Source: a bacterium BMS3Bbin08
Lineage (GTDB): Bacteria > Nitrospirota > Thermodesulfovibrionia > UBA6902 > BMS3Bbin08
NCBI GenBank assembly: GCA_002897775.1
Contig: BDTR01000059.1
Span: forward strand, 1 to 32,679
Reading direction: 5' to 3'
DNA length: 32,679 bases
Shown here: in pieces, positions 16,071 to 24,497 of the stretch
Position numbering within the stretch: the first letter of the stretch is position 1
How the letters are laid out: every line of letters begins with the position of its first letter
Made by a program: the position numbers and the translations under genes
Notes under the pieces: generated by a model
The model's input: only the letters and a program-made list of their open reading frames with translations
Told to the model about the DNA's origin: nothing
Databases searched by the model: none

Positions 16071-16394
16071 ATGAAAAAAACGGCTTTTACCGCAAAGATC
16101 ATTGTGCTCTTCTTTTCCATATGCATGATCACTTCAGGGTGCGATATGCTGAAAGAGGAAGCCATACCGGAAAATTTACCCCCGGTCCCTGTAGCGTGCA
16201 TGAAGGAATCCAACCTTTACGCCAATGCCCTTTACGGCCTTTCTAATCCGCTTGCGAATGTAAGCCAGCTGCAGGTCTCAAGAATGGCCGGCAAATTTGC
16301 AGCCTGTCTTGAGAACGAAGGATTAACTCCTGCTGAAGCCCGGGGCATTGTAAAAAAACAGAAAGAAGAATTTAACGCCTCCCAGGGGAATTAG
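16071..16394 (+). CDS. Small lipoprotein
   Basis: A 107-residue protein with a signal peptide ending in lipobox ITSGC, so C24 would be lipidated after cleavage by signal peptidase II. The residue after the cysteine is Asp (GCDM), which in E. coli would signal retention in the inner membrane. The mature part has two further cysteines, C43 and C79, that could form a disulfide, and a helical C-terminus (RMAGKFAACLENEGLTPAEARGIV, split here) resembling nothing I can name. The ATG is 8 bases after CAGGGGG. The gene stands alone between divergent neighbours. Confidence 0.75.
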   Translation: MKKTAFTAKIIVLFFSICMITSGCDMLKEEAIPENLPPVPVACMKESNLYANALYGLSNPLANVSQLQVSRMAGKFAACLENEGLTPAEARGIVKKQKEEFNASQGN

Positions 16395-16576
16395 TTTTTT
16401 CAGCCGGGCGCCGGATATTGCTGTATCATGTCACAAACCTCCGGACTCTGAACAGGAAACATTTCCAGGGCTTTCCTGCGGGGTAAAAATCACCGGAAAA
16501 ACAGCACCCGGGAATATATCGTATGGCAGGTCATAAGCTTTTATCATTACAGCAATTTCAATAATAAACAATAATA

Positions 16577-16972
16577 TCATTTAAAAAGAACAAAGAGAAG
16601 ATCAGCCGCTACCGCCAGCACTGAAAGAAGAAAGATAACAAGGTAGTTTATGTCCTCGCGGGATTTTTTTATCGACGAAAGAAGAAATGTTATCGCCTCC
16701 CTGTCATCCTCAGAAAAGCCGGAGTCAGCCCTGACCTTTTCTATCAGATCATATTCTCTTATGACCCTTTTTCTTTTCCTTGTAATGGCATACCTGTAGA
16801 GAAAAAACCCGATGTAGCCCACTACCCCGGTATACCAGGCCGGCCTGACCCATGAAGGTTCCAGCCGTTCAAAAACTATAATTGCCCTGAAAGCGAACGC
16901 GGAGATAAGGCCGATAAACAAAAGCCCGTGGATCACATACCCTGGGAATGTTTGCGGGAGTTTCTTTTTCAT
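16577..16972 (-). CDS. Three-helix membrane protein, unrecognised
   Basis: 131 residues with three predicted membrane segments at about 12-34, 44-63 and 108-130. A basic loop (TRKRKRVIREY) follows the second helix, and the soluble loop 65-105 is charged and contains EDDREAITFLLSSIKKSRED. The basic loop should face the cytoplasm. AAAGGGG precedes the ATG by six bases. No conserved catalytic motif is visible and I do not recognise the family. It is transcribed alone on the minus strand. Confidence 0.7.
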   Translation of the reverse strand: MKKKLPQTFPGYVIHGLLFIGLISAFAFRAIIVFERLEPSWVRPAWYTGVVGYIGFFLYRYAITRKRKRVIREYDLIEKVRADSGFSEDDREAITFLLSSIKKSREDINYLVIFLLSVLAVAADLLFVLFK

Positions 16973-17029
16973 CTTGGTCCCCTTTAGATTATACAGGCGC
17001 TTCCTGTGCTGTCAAACGAAGTTTCTAAA

Positions 17030-17050
17030 GTAGAGAGCACCGAGTAGAGA
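17030..17050. repeat. Short heptad tract C2 (GTAGAGA type)
   Basis: Three units in register (GTAGAGA, GCACCGA, GTAGAGA), of the same family as the tract at 18499-18526. Confidence 0.6.
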
Positions 17051-17100
17051 GAAAAATACATGAATGCCCAGCGAGCCTGTCTGCGGCAGGCAGGCAGGCA

Positions 17101-17163
17101 GTGACGAGGGACGGGTAAACAGTGACCTGTTACGAGAGACGATGGACGAAGGACGAGTGACGG
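17101..17163. repeat. Degenerate heptad tract C (GTGACGA type)
   Basis: Nine consecutive 7-base units in register, from GTGACGA through GGGACGG, GTAAACA, GTGACCT, GTTACGA, GAGACGA, TGGACGA, AGGACGA to GTGACGG. It ends a few bases before the stop codon of the Cys-rich gene. Confidence 0.85.
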
Positions 17164-17166
17164 CTG

Positions 17167-17427
17167 TTATACCTTATACCGGCTGTAAATTTCATTTCTA
17201 ACAGGGCATTGGCATGTATAATGACCGAACCCGAACCTGTTCAGGTAAAGACAGTCATCAGTCGCCGCGGGCCGGATAAAAAGACCTTCTCCTGGCGCGA
17301 CTCCCAGGCCGCGGCACCTGGGCTGTTCTGATTCGCGAGCAGGGCCCTTTTTACTGTTCAGGCAAACGAAGTCAAACGGGCACCTGGTTGTTTTCTTTCT
17401 GGTTTCGTCACTAACGTAAAAGGTCAT
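17167..17427 (-). CDS. Small cysteine-rich protein next to a response regulator
   Basis: 86 residues with six cysteines: C16, C22, C38, C59, C72 and C74, in a CPFDFVC ... DDC ... YTCQCPVRNEIY pattern. The spacing and the CPVR(N/Y)EIY ending remind me of short hypothetical proteins seen in other anaerobes that may hold a zinc ion, but I cannot name the family and no function is known. It starts 20 bases after the stop of the receiver-AraC regulator on the same strand, so it is likely co-transcribed with it. No good ribosome binding site is seen, which fits translation coupled to the upstream gene. Confidence 0.6.
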   Translation of the reverse strand: MTFYVSDETRKKTTRCPFDFVCLNSKKGPARESEQPRCRGLGVAPGEGLFIRPAATDDCLYLNRFGFGHYTCQCPVRNEIYSRYKV

Positions 17428-17447
17428 TACAATATGTGTTTTATGCG

Positions 17448-18233
17448 TCAGGCATGGCCTTTTTTATCATCTCCGGCAGAGGACTTGCGGAATTCCAGGG
17501 GGCTCGCCCCGGTCATCTCTTTGAAAACATTGAAAAAATGTGTCCTGCTCTTATAACCCAGAGACACCTGGATAGTGGAAACCGTGTACGCCGAGTTACG
17601 CAAAAGTCTTTTTGCCACTTCTATTCTTAGCTTATTGGTGTAATCCCTGATCGTCATGTCGCAGTCTTTTTTAAACAGCTTGCATAAATGGGGCGCTGAA
17701 ACAGAACACTTGGAAGCAATGTCGTCAATGCTGAAATCAGTATGAAAACGCTTGTGTATCTCGTACAGGCTTTTTACTGTTACCGGATGGAAAAATTTCA
17801 GGTCTTCGCGCAGGCCGAGGTTTGGAAGGGTCAGACCGGGCAAAAAACCCTTTATTTCAGTGTTCCAGATAACATTACTGATCACGTCCCGGAATTCCTT
17901 GACATCGAAAGGTTTTTCAATATATCCCGCGACATTAAGATTGCAGGCGGCTTTTGCTTTTTCATGGGAACTATAGGCGGTTATGATAACAACAGGGATC
18001 CAGTGATTGATCTCCCGTATCCTTTTCAGGAGCTCAATACCGTTCATTTTCGGCATGACAAGGTCCAGGATGATAAGATCAAAAACATCTCCATTAAAGA
18101 AAATACGCTCCAGAGCCTTCTCCGGGTCATCCGTAAACTTAAGGTCATAAGTGTCTTTCAGCATCATCTCCATCGCCTTATGGATAGAGCGGTCATCATC
18201 CACAATAAGAATACGGTCCATTTTTGAGGCCAT
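17448..18233 (-). CDS. Response regulator with AraC-type DNA-binding domain
   Basis: A 261-residue transcription factor. The N-terminal receiver has ILIVDDD at 8-14, phosphoacceptor D57 in LIILDLVMPKMNG, T/S in IITAYS and K107 in GYIEKPF. After a linker, residues 150-250 hold the AraC/XylS double helix-turn-helix: FSIDDIASKCSVSAPHLCKLFKKD (first reader), then VSTIQVSLGYKSRTHFFNVFKEMTGASP (second reader, with the family's GY-S-HF-FK pattern). Receiver-AraC proteins usually activate transporter or catabolic genes when phosphorylated. No partner kinase is adjacent; the kinase at 9312-11744 is a distant candidate. The Cys-rich gene follows directly. Confidence 0.92.
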   Translation of the reverse strand: MASKMDRILIVDDDRSIHKAMEMMLKDTYDLKFTDDPEKALERIFFNGDVFDLIILDLVMPKMNGIELLKRIREINHWIPVVIITAYSSHEKAKAACNLNVAGYIEKPFDVKEFRDVISNVIWNTEIKGFLPGLTLPNLGLREDLKFFHPVTVKSLYEIHKRFHTDFSIDDIASKCSVSAPHLCKLFKKDCDMTIRDYTNKLRIEVAKRLLRNSAYTVSTIQVSLGYKSRTHFFNVFKEMTGASPLEFRKSSAGDDKKGHA

Positions 18234-18498
18234 TTCATTTCCTCTTCATATTTCCGACGTAAGGATACAGTTTAATTCACCCAGCGGGAAAGAAATTCAC
18301 ATCAATCTTTATTGTAATGTAATTATCTCATAACTTACAATGCTCTGGATTGTTATTATTGTTACTATGGAGTAATAATTTCTTCATTTTGGCAAAAAAA
18401 TCATTCAGGACAGGGGTCATGCAGCTAATTGCTTGATATATAGAGGTTTCTGCATATGTTTCATCAACCATCAGGTCAGCAAGTCTGCCCGCTGGCAA

Positions 18499-18526
18499 GT
18501 AGAGAGTAGACAGTAGCGAGTAGAGA
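18499..18526. repeat. Heptad tract D (GTAGAGA type)
   Basis: Four units in exact register: GTAGAGA, GTAGACA, GTAGCGA, GTAGAGA. Intergenic. Confidence 0.75.
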
Positions 18527-18564
18527 GAAAATCTAGAATCTGCAATCTATGAATGCACAGCGAG

Positions 18565-18660
18565 CTTGCCCAGCAGTTTTTGTGGAGGGTGGTCAATGAG
18601 CGAATGTGATAATTTTTTATTCCCTACATTGTGCTTGCCCTCCAGTTTTTATGGGGGGTG
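18565..18660. repeat. Pair of CTTGCCC-CAGTTTTT direct repeats
   Basis: Copies at 18565-18592 and 18634-18660 share CTTGCCC, CAGTTTTT and a TGGRGGGTG tail. A third relative is at 6499-6523. Each can form a weak stem around the T-rich centre. A dispersed intergenic family is the simplest reading. Confidence 0.55.
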
Positions 18661-18730
18661 ACCCCGCCAAACAGACTGGCGGGCAGGCACTAATCTAAAA
18701 TGTTACTGCCTATCTCTCTTTGGACTGAAA

Positions 18731-18785
18731 CTAAATGACAAGCATCCAGGATAAAGTAAGCTTTTGGGGGTCTCTGAAAGTAGTC
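18731..18785 (-). pseudogene. Second, degenerate copy of a sterol-desaturase C-terminus
   Basis: The minus strand reads TTFRDPQKLTLSWMLVI and stop, which closely parallels ANFRDPKKLILPWMLAIPF at the end of the pseudogene at 19635-20073. Only this short piece remains. It shows that the region was duplicated or exchanged before decay. Confidence 0.6.
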
Positions 18786-18887
18786 GACTGGGGGTGTGGT
18801 TCTGCTGCAGCCATGTTTACATGCACGGGTCCAGAGATCATGAGCCTCAGGAATAGATGGAACAAACAGAAAAAAGAATATTAAAGA

Positions 18888-19340
18888 TTAATCTTCAAAT
18901 GATACCGAATCGCAGCAGGCATGGTAGTCCTCCAGGTCATGTATCTTTATTTGCTGCTCCAGTAATAATGCTTTCGCGATATCTCCGAAAGTTACGACCC
19001 CTATCAGCCTTTTGTTTTCAAATACAGGCATGTGGCGAATATGAGCAGTCGTCATAACACCCATACACTCTTCAACGGATCTATCCGGAGTAATACAATA
19101 TATATTCTTCGTCATTAATTTTTCTACCTGTACTTCTTTAGAAGACATTTCTTTTACTATTATATTTCGTGCCAGATCTCTCTCGGAAATCACGCCGACA
19201 ACGTTTTCTTCATCAACAACTACCAGCACTCCAATATTTTTCTCAGCCATCATGTCCATTGCGTCATAGGCAGTATCCCGGGGAGATATTGAGCAGATAA
19301 TAGAACTTTTTGATTGCATTACGTCATTAACAGTTAACAT
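18888..19340 (-). CDS. CBS-domain pair protein
   Basis: A 150-residue protein made almost entirely of two CBS domains (about 5-60 and 70-130), marked by DVMQSKSSIICSISPRD, VVDEENVVGVISERDLAR and PVFENKRLIGVVTFGDIAK. CBS pairs bind adenosine nucleotides (AMP, ATP, SAM) and often report energy state. There is no fused enzyme or channel, so it would be a stand-alone regulator. A short tail with ACCDS follows. No ribosome binding site is clear. An inverted repeat with 9-base arms (19380-19388 and 19411-19419) lies in its leader and could be an operator. Confidence 0.9.
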   Translation of the reverse strand: MLTVNDVMQSKSSIICSISPRDTAYDAMDMMAEKNIGVLVVVDEENVVGVISERDLARNIIVKEMSSKEVQVEKLMTKNIYCITPDRSVEECMGVMTTAHIRHMPVFENKRLIGVVTFGDIAKALLLEQQIKIHDLEDYHACCDSVSFED

Positions 19341-19511
19341 TTCGCGATCGATCCATTTTAGTGCTTCTATTACCAGGCCGAGTTATGCGGTGGTCTGTTC
19401 AGATAAAAAAGCATAACTCTGTGTCATTATTATTTCAAATTAAAAAAAATTATGGCAGTATTAGCGTTGTTTCGCAAACAGCGGTTTACCCGCTCTGGAT
19501 TTCATAATACC

Positions 19512-19637
19512 TGTTGTTTATTGTCCGTAGTCCTTTGTCTGTTGTCAGTTGCTATCGTCCATCGTCAATCGCAACTGGTTACTTAACAACCGTTATGCGT
19601 CAATCGTCATTCGTCGCTCGTCAATCGTAACCAGCTA
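19512..19637. repeat. Degenerate heptad tract E (ATCGTCA type)
   Basis: About 18 consecutive 7-base units hold register, for example TATTGTC, CGTAGTC, CTTTGTC, TGTTGTC, ATCGTCC, ATCGTCA, TGCGTCA, TTCGTCG, CTCGTCA, ATCGTAA. It is the longest of the tracts, inverted relative to the one at 17101-17163, and runs up to the stop codon of the sterol-desaturase pseudogene. Confidence 0.85.
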
Positions 19638-20073
19638 TCTGTCCCTGCCCAGAAAAGGAATGGCCAGCATCCAGGGCAAAATAAGTTTTTTGGGGTCCCT
19701 GAAATTCGCGAGGCCTATCTTCATGTCAGTATGCCCTTTTACAGGCTGTGCCCGGTAGGTCCTGAAAATAAATAATAAGGTCCAGAAATATAATTGTTAT
19801 CAGGCCGGCCGCGAGTTCAGGCACCCTGACGGCATGGAAAAGCCCCCACCCCTGTTCAGCGCTTAAAAGCGCCGTTCCAACAGCTGCCGCGGGAAAGATC
19901 AGGCGCACAAACACACTGTTCAGAAATGTGATCGAAAGGTTACTGAACCACCGGACAGGTTTTGATGTGGTCAGTTTGCGGCGCGGCGAGGCAAGCTCCC
20001 ACACTGACATAACGGCAAATACCCCGGAAAAAAACCCGAGCCTGATTACCGGTTCATTCTCTATCAGCAGCAT
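19635..20073 (-). pseudogene. Sterol desaturase/fatty acid hydroxylase family, internally deleted
   Basis: The 115-residue open frame (19726-20073) matches the N-terminal half of membrane-bound di-iron hydroxylases: RWFSNLSITFLNSVFVRLIFPAAAVG (split), GWGLFHAV, then DLIIYFQD, where complete proteins continue with His-box clusters. After this point the frame is lost, but a few bases further the minus strand in another frame reads GHTDMKIGLANFRDPKKLIL and PWMLAIPFLGRDR then stop, the usual family C-terminus. All metal-binding histidine boxes are therefore deleted along with roughly half of the protein. An active enzyme is impossible. A second, shorter remnant of the same C-terminus is at 18731-18785. 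Confidence 0.8.
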
Positions 20074-20394
20074 ACTTATATATTATCAAATATGGGATTT
20101 CATCCCAAACCTGTGTCCATTTTTCACTTAATCAAAAAACGAAGTTTTTTCTATGGGTTCCCTTTGGAGATTAATGTTCCTTACAGGAAGCATCAATGTA
20201 TGGAAATAAGGATATATTTATATTCGTTCGCTATTCACTCACTATGCATTGGTAGGCTCTGAGATAAGCAAGTTTGCAATGCAAAGCTCCCAACGGGAGC
20301 GAATTCAATGATATTTATTCCTTACATTTGTAGAACCCGAAGGGTCTACTAAAGTACCCCGGGGGTATGGGGGCGGAGCGCCCCACCAGATGAA
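20074..20394. other. Gene-free stretch with several small hairpins
   Basis: Hairpins include GCTCCC/GGGAGC, GTAGA(A)CCC/GGGTCTAC, TACCCC/GGGGTA and the one at 20370-20384. They sit between the 5' end of the sterol-desaturase pseudogene and the end of nifA. No gene is visible. Confidence 0.55.
20370..20384. repeat. Hairpin just after the nifA stop
   Basis: GGGGCG, GAG loop, CGCCCC, 10 bases past the nifA stop codon on the minus strand. No T-run follows, so it could stabilise the 3' end or be a dispersed palindrome rather than a true terminator. Confidence 0.45.
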
Positions 20395-21930
20395 TTAGAC
20401 CTTTTCTTCCAGCCCGTATTTCTTTATCTTATAGCCTATCTGGCGGGGGGTGATGCCCAGAAGCCTGGCTGCCTTTGCCTGATTGCCCCCGGTCTTTTCA
20501 AGCGCGCCGAGGATATTTATTTTCTCGATCTCCGCCACATTTCCTGACAGTGAAGTCGTCCCTTCAGCGCCCCTGACCCGGCGGATGTTAAGGGATACAG
20601 GCAGGTCCGCTGAGCTGATCCTGTCTTCGCTCGACATGATCACCAGTCTCTCAATGGTATTTTCAAGCTCTCTGACATTCCCCGGCCAGTCATAGTCCAG
20701 AAACACCTGAAGGGCGCTTTTATCAAGGCTGACAGCCCGGTTATTTTCTTTGTTGAATCTCTTTGAAAAGTGATCGATCAGTGTGGAGATGTCCTCACCT
20801 CTGTCACGTAAAGGCGGCAGGAGTATCGGGATGACATTAAGCCTGAAGTAAAGGTCGTCCCTGAACTTCCCCTGTGAAACCAGGTGCTCGAGATTACGGC
20901 TGGTTGCGGTAACTATCCTGACATCAACCTTTATGGTCTTTTCACTGCCCACCCTTTCAAATTCCCTTTCCTGCAGGACCCTTAATATCTTGGGCTGAAG
21001 CGTTATGGGCAGGTCCCCTATCTCATCAAGGAATATTGTACCTTTATGGGCAATCTCAAATTTACCGCTCCTTGAAGAGACCGCTCCTGTGAACGCGCCT
21101 TTTTCATGTCCGAACAGTTCTGACTCCAGAAGCCCCTCAGGTATTGAGGCGCAGTTGAATTTTATGAACGGGCCCTTGCTCCTTGGACTCATATAATGTA
21201 TCGCCTTTGCTATCAGCTCCTTGCCTGTACCGCTTTCGCCCCGCAAGATCACTGTTGCCTTTGAAGGCGCGACCCGATGGACAGACTCAAAGACCTCCTG
21301 CATCCTGTCCGACTGCCCGATTATGTTCTCTATACTGTATTTCCCTTTGAGTTCCCTTTTCAGATTTTCCTTTTCCTTCTCGACTTCTTCATAGCTTTCC
21401 CAGAGCTTGACGAACTGGGCTATCAGGGAGGCGATGATCTTTAAGACCCTGAGGTCGTCATCCACACTGCCGTGCTTTTTCGAGTAGATCCTGTCCACAC
21501 TAAGCACTCCCAGCACTTCTTTTTTGAACTCAATGGGCACGCACAGGAAGGAAACGCCGTCCTTTTCAGGCCTTGACCCAGTCTTGTTCAAAAATAAAGG
21601 TTCCTCTCCAATATTGGGGATCACCATCGGGATCTTTTTCTCAAGCACACGGCCCACTATACCCTCGCCTATACGGTACTTGCCTTTTCCAATGTTCTGT
21701 TTTGTAAGTCCGTGCGCCGCGACGATCCTGAGTTCCTTTGACACGGGGTCAAGAAGAAACACGCACCCCCTTTGCATCTCAAGCAGGTTTCCAAGAGTGG
21801 ACATAACTGATTGCAGGTTTTTCTCAAGTTCGAATGAAGCGGTCAGCACCCTGCTGACCTCAAGGATGGCGGTAAGTTCCCTGTTCTTGTGGACAATAAG
21901 GTCGGTTTTTTTGCTAGTAGCGGATTTCAT
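20395..21930 (-). CDS. nifA: NifA-type sigma-54-dependent activator
   Basis: A 511-residue enhancer-binding protein. An N-terminal GAF domain (about 20-180, with RGCVFLLDP and FLCVPIEF) is followed by a coiled linker, the AAA+ domain (202-440) with Walker A GESGTGKE at 231-238, the sigma-54 contact loop GAFTGA at 278-283, Walker B LDEIGD at 301-306 and [11 protein letters not shown], and a C-terminal helix-turn-helix, [20 protein letters not shown] at 481-500 (NifA-like TPRQIGYxIRKYG). The segment between AAA+ and helix-turn-helix (443-470) has no cysteines, so the O2-sensing Cys cluster of rhizobial NifA is absent. It lies downstream of the glutamate synthase genes on the same strand, 100 bases from gltD. 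Confidence 0.9.
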   Translation of the reverse strand: MKSATSKKTDLIVHKNRELTAILEVSRVLTASFELEKNLQSVMSTLGNLLEMQRGCVFLLDPVSKELRIVAAHGLTKQNIGKGKYRIGEGIVGRVLEKKIPMVIPNIGEEPLFLNKTGSRPEKDGVSFLCVPIEFKKEVLGVLSVDRIYSKKHGSVDDDLRVLKIIASLIAQFVKLWESYEEVEKEKENLKRELKGKYSIENIIGQSDRMQEVFESVHRVAPSKATVILRGESGTGKELIAKAIHYMSPRSKGPFIKFNCASIPEGLLESELFGHEKGAFTGAVSSRSGKFEIAHKGTIFLDEIGDLPITLQPKILRVLQEREFERVGSEKTIKVDVRIVTATSRNLEHLVSQGKFRDDLYFRLNVIPILLPPLRDRGEDISTLIDHFSKRFNKENNRAVSLDKSALQVFLDYDWPGNVRELENTIERLVIMSSEDRISSADLPVSLNIRRVRGAEGTTSLSGNVAEIEKINILGALEKTGGNQAKAARLLGITPRQIGYKIKKYGLEEKV

Positions 21931-21938
21931 GATAACTA

Positions 21939-22029
21939 CTGTTATGCGTTAATCGTTAACCGTTATTCGTCACTAAGTCATTAAGTTATTGATGACTGTT
22001 CACGATTCACTATTCACGTTTCACGGTTT
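21939..22029. repeat. Degenerate heptad tract F (CGTTAAT/ACGATTC type)
   Basis: About 13 consecutive 7-base units (CTGTTAT, GCGTTAA, TCGTTAA, CCGTTAT, TCGTCAC and so on to ACGTTTC, ACGGTTT) fill almost the whole gap between nifA and gltD. Any nifA promoter must lie inside or upstream of it. Confidence 0.8.
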
Positions 22030-24366
22030 CTAAACGTTTTCCACCATTTCCCAGACGCCGCAGGGGCATATGCCCGCGCAGAAACCGCATCCAATGCATT
22101 TTTCATCATCGACCACATATTCATAAGGGGGATCGCCGCCTTTTCTCTCAACGCGTGAGATAGCGCCCCAGTAGCAGACATTCTCACACATACGGCAGTC
22201 GCGGCAGGAGCCGCATGAAAGACATCTTTCAGCCTCATCCTTTGCTGAGAACTTATCCGGCATACAGCGTTCAAAATAAGTGGTCCTTACCCTTTCATAA
22301 GGAATGGGCTGTTTTACCTCAGGCATATGATCAAAATGCATGAGCTGGGAATGTATGACCTCTGACACGTCACGGCCCTGTCCAATAGCGTGAGTGACAA
22401 GTCCGGCCCTTGTAGCGTCGCCGATCGCAAAGACCTTGACGTCCGAGGTCTGGCCCTTGTCATTTACAGTGAGCATGCCCTTACCCGTTTGGATCGAGGC
22501 CGGCAGAAAATCAAGCACAGGCCTCTCTCCGATCGCGATCACCACAAGGTCAGCGCGCATTTCAGTGCTGTCCCTAAAATAGATCTTTTTCGCCTTCCTG
22601 TCGTATTTCTCGGTGAACTTTGGATAGACTGTTTCGGTGCCCTTTGCCTCCGCGGCCTCAAGCTCTTTTCCAAAGGCAGTGGGCTTTTGTATATCCACCG
22701 CTGTCACAGACTTTGCCCCGCACTCATACGCCTGCACAGCGACATCCATACCCACATTACCCGCTCCGATAACCACCACGCTCTTTCCTTTTAAAGCCGG
22801 AAGCTTTCCGGCGTTAATGTCTTTTAAAAACTCAATGGCAGTCACAACATGCTGAGACCCCGGGAATTTAAGGGTTATGGGCTCATGCGCGCCGCACGCC
22901 ACGATCACAACCTCATGGCCTTTATATATTTTTTCGAATTTCTTTTTGTCTATTCTCTGTCCGAGATGGATGTTAACGCCTATCTCCTTAAAGCGTGAAA
23001 GTTCCTTCAGAAGCACCTTCTGCGGAAGGCGTTCCCTTGGTATGCAGAGCTCGAGCTTTCCTCCGAGCCTGTCTTCAGCCTCATACAGGTCAACATCATG
23101 GCCTTTAAGGCTTAACTGCCACGCGGCGCTGAGTCCCGCGGGCCCGCCGCCGATTACCGCGACCCTGTTGCCGGTCTTTTTCGCGCGTTTCGGCGCCTTA
23201 AGGTTCATGCTGAGCCTGCCCATCTCCCTTGTGTTAAGCGGCATATCGATCCTTCCCCTTGTACAGCTCTCCATACAGAGGTTAGGGCATATCTGTCCGC
23301 ATACTGTCGCGGGCAAAGGGCTGTACTGAAGAACAAGCCTCAGCGCCTCCTGCAGTTTGCCTTCCCTGATAAGACGCGTCCTCTTATGCGTGGGTATACG
23401 CGTGGGACACGCAAAAGCGCAGGGCGGCAGGAACTTCTCATTGCTCCATAACGGTTTGTTCCGCCTGTTGTCTCCTGTCGTTATATAAGGAAGTATTGTC
23501 AGGTCATGGTCCAGGTACTGGGCAAATATACCGCCCTTGCCTACTTCAGGTTCCCATGTCGAGGCCCTGAATCTGGAGGCCGATACCTTACGCGTTTTTT
23601 TCCTCTCAGCCTTTTCCGCGGGCGTGTACGCGATCATCTTTTTCCAGTCATCAGAAGACCTGGTCAGTTCTTTATAATGGTCCATACGGTCAATGGCCTT
23701 AAGATACGGCTTCATGTTCTCTGTGAGCCACTGCCAGTCCCGCTCTGTAAGCTCAACGCTTTTTACGTCTTTTTTGCTGTAACCTTCAGCAGGCCCCCTG
23801 AAGTATATAGCGCCGCCGACCATGCCGACACAGGGCCGGTAGCCAAGTATGTTATCCGGGTTTCTGGGGTTGACGCCGCAGACAACAGCAGTGCCTCCTG
23901 CCTTGAACTCCGCGAATGAATCGCCCACGTCGCGGAAATACCATGATTGCAAAGGCTCGAACCTGGGGTTAAACTTTGTCATTGTGTCACAGCGCGCGCC
24001 GCCTCCGCCCTGTACATACAGGATTCCCTGGGCACCCGCGTTGTGGGCGCCGTTTGTGACATCACCAAGCACAGTGATCTTCGCGCCGCAGTTAAGCCAG
24101 CCTGCATCATCGGATGAAGCGCCGTTAACTATGATCTCAGTGCCCTGCATTCCCATGCTTCCGAGCCGCTGTCCGACCGGCCCTTCAACATTAATGGAAA
24201 TAACGTCGCCAGTGGGCCAGATCCGTCCGCCTATGCCGTGCTGGCCGTCAGCCGTGATATCAAGCTTGCGCGCCCCGTCCTGAACAGCCTGCTGTATCTG
24301 CTCCCCAAGCACCCGCGACGGAACCCGTCGGCCGTCTATGTTGCCTTTGATTACAGTTTTCTTCAT
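22030..24366 (-). CDS. gltD: Glutamate synthase: GXGXG domain fused to GltD-type small subunit
   Basis: A 778-residue fusion. Residues 1-250 form the GXGXG (right-handed helix) domain that ends large GltB subunits (ADGQHGIGGRIW, GVNPRNPDN, GGGGARCDTMT). Residues 310-400 are the GltD N-terminal Fe-S region with C316, C320, C356, C360, C364 and C368. Then comes an FAD-binding domain (GGGPAG at 406-411) and an NAD(P)-binding site (GAGNVGMD at 534-541). A C-terminal double 4Fe-4S ferredoxin segment follows, with cysteines at 715-731 and 757-767. The subunit would oxidise NAD(P)H and pass electrons to the FMN subunit encoded upstream. Separate archaeal-type GXGXG subunits are common; fusion to GltD is less so. 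A heptad tract separates it from the FMN gene. Confidence 0.92.
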   Translation of the reverse strand: MKKTVIKGNIDGRRVPSRVLGEQIQQAVQDGARKLDITADGQHGIGGRIWPTGDVISINVEGPVGQRLGSMGMQGTEIIVNGASSDDAGWLNCGAKITVLGDVTNGAHNAGAQGILYVQGGGGARCDTMTKFNPRFEPLQSWYFRDVGDSFAEFKAGGTAVVCGVNPRNPDNILGYRPCVGMVGGAIYFRGPAEGYSKKDVKSVELTERDWQWLTENMKPYLKAIDRMDHYKELTRSSDDWKKMIAYTPAEKAERKKTRKVSASRFRASTWEPEVGKGGIFAQYLDHDLTILPYITTGDNRRNKPLWSNEKFLPPCAFACPTRIPTHKRTRLIREGKLQEALRLVLQYSPLPATVCGQICPNLCMESCTRGRIDMPLNTREMGRLSMNLKAPKRAKKTGNRVAVIGGGPAGLSAAWQLSLKGHDVDLYEAEDRLGGKLELCIPRERLPQKVLLKELSRFKEIGVNIHLGQRIDKKKFEKIYKGHEVVIVACGAHEPITLKFPGSQHVVTAIEFLKDINAGKLPALKGKSVVVIGAGNVGMDVAVQAYECGAKSVTAVDIQKPTAFGKELEAAEAKGTETVYPKFTEKYDRKAKKIYFRDSTEMRADLVVIAIGERPVLDFLPASIQTGKGMLTVNDKGQTSDVKVFAIGDATRAGLVTHAIGQGRDVSEVIHSQLMHFDHMPEVKQPIPYERVRTTYFERCMPDKFSAKDEAERCLSCGSCRDCRMCENVCYWGAISRVERKGGDPPYEYVVDDEKCIGCGFCAGICPCGVWEMVENV

Positions 24367-24383
24367 TCTTCGAAACCTTTCGA

Positions 24384-24453
24384 ATTCGGGATTCGGAATT
24401 CGGAGTTCGGAGTCTGGGACTCAAAGTTCGGAATTTGGAGTTCGGAGTTCGGA
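24384..24453. repeat. Degenerate heptad tract G (GTTCGGA type)
   Basis: Ten 7-base units in register: ATTCGGG, ATTCGGA twice, GTTCGGA, GTCTGGG, ACTCAAA, GTTCGGA, ATTTGGA, GTTCGGA twice. Located between two glutamate synthase genes, inverted relative to the tract at 14659-14696. Confidence 0.85.
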
Positions 24454-24497
24454 GTTTTTTTACTCCGCAATCCCAAATCCGCATTCATAAATTTCGC

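Larger units (their letters stand above)
18234..18887. other. Intergenic stretch rich in repeats and gene debris
   Basis: It holds a heptad tract (18499-18526), two CTTGCCC...CAGTTTTT segments at 18565-18592 and 18634-18660, a 7-base hairpin CCCGCCA/TGGCGGG near 18665-18685, and a second decayed copy of a sterol-desaturase C-terminus (18731-18785). No intact gene is seen. Confidence 0.6.

Noticed and set aside
17101-17163. CRISPR-like or minisatellite array
   Set aside because: The units are 7 bases long without spacers, and no cas genes are near, so it is a degenerate heptad repeat.
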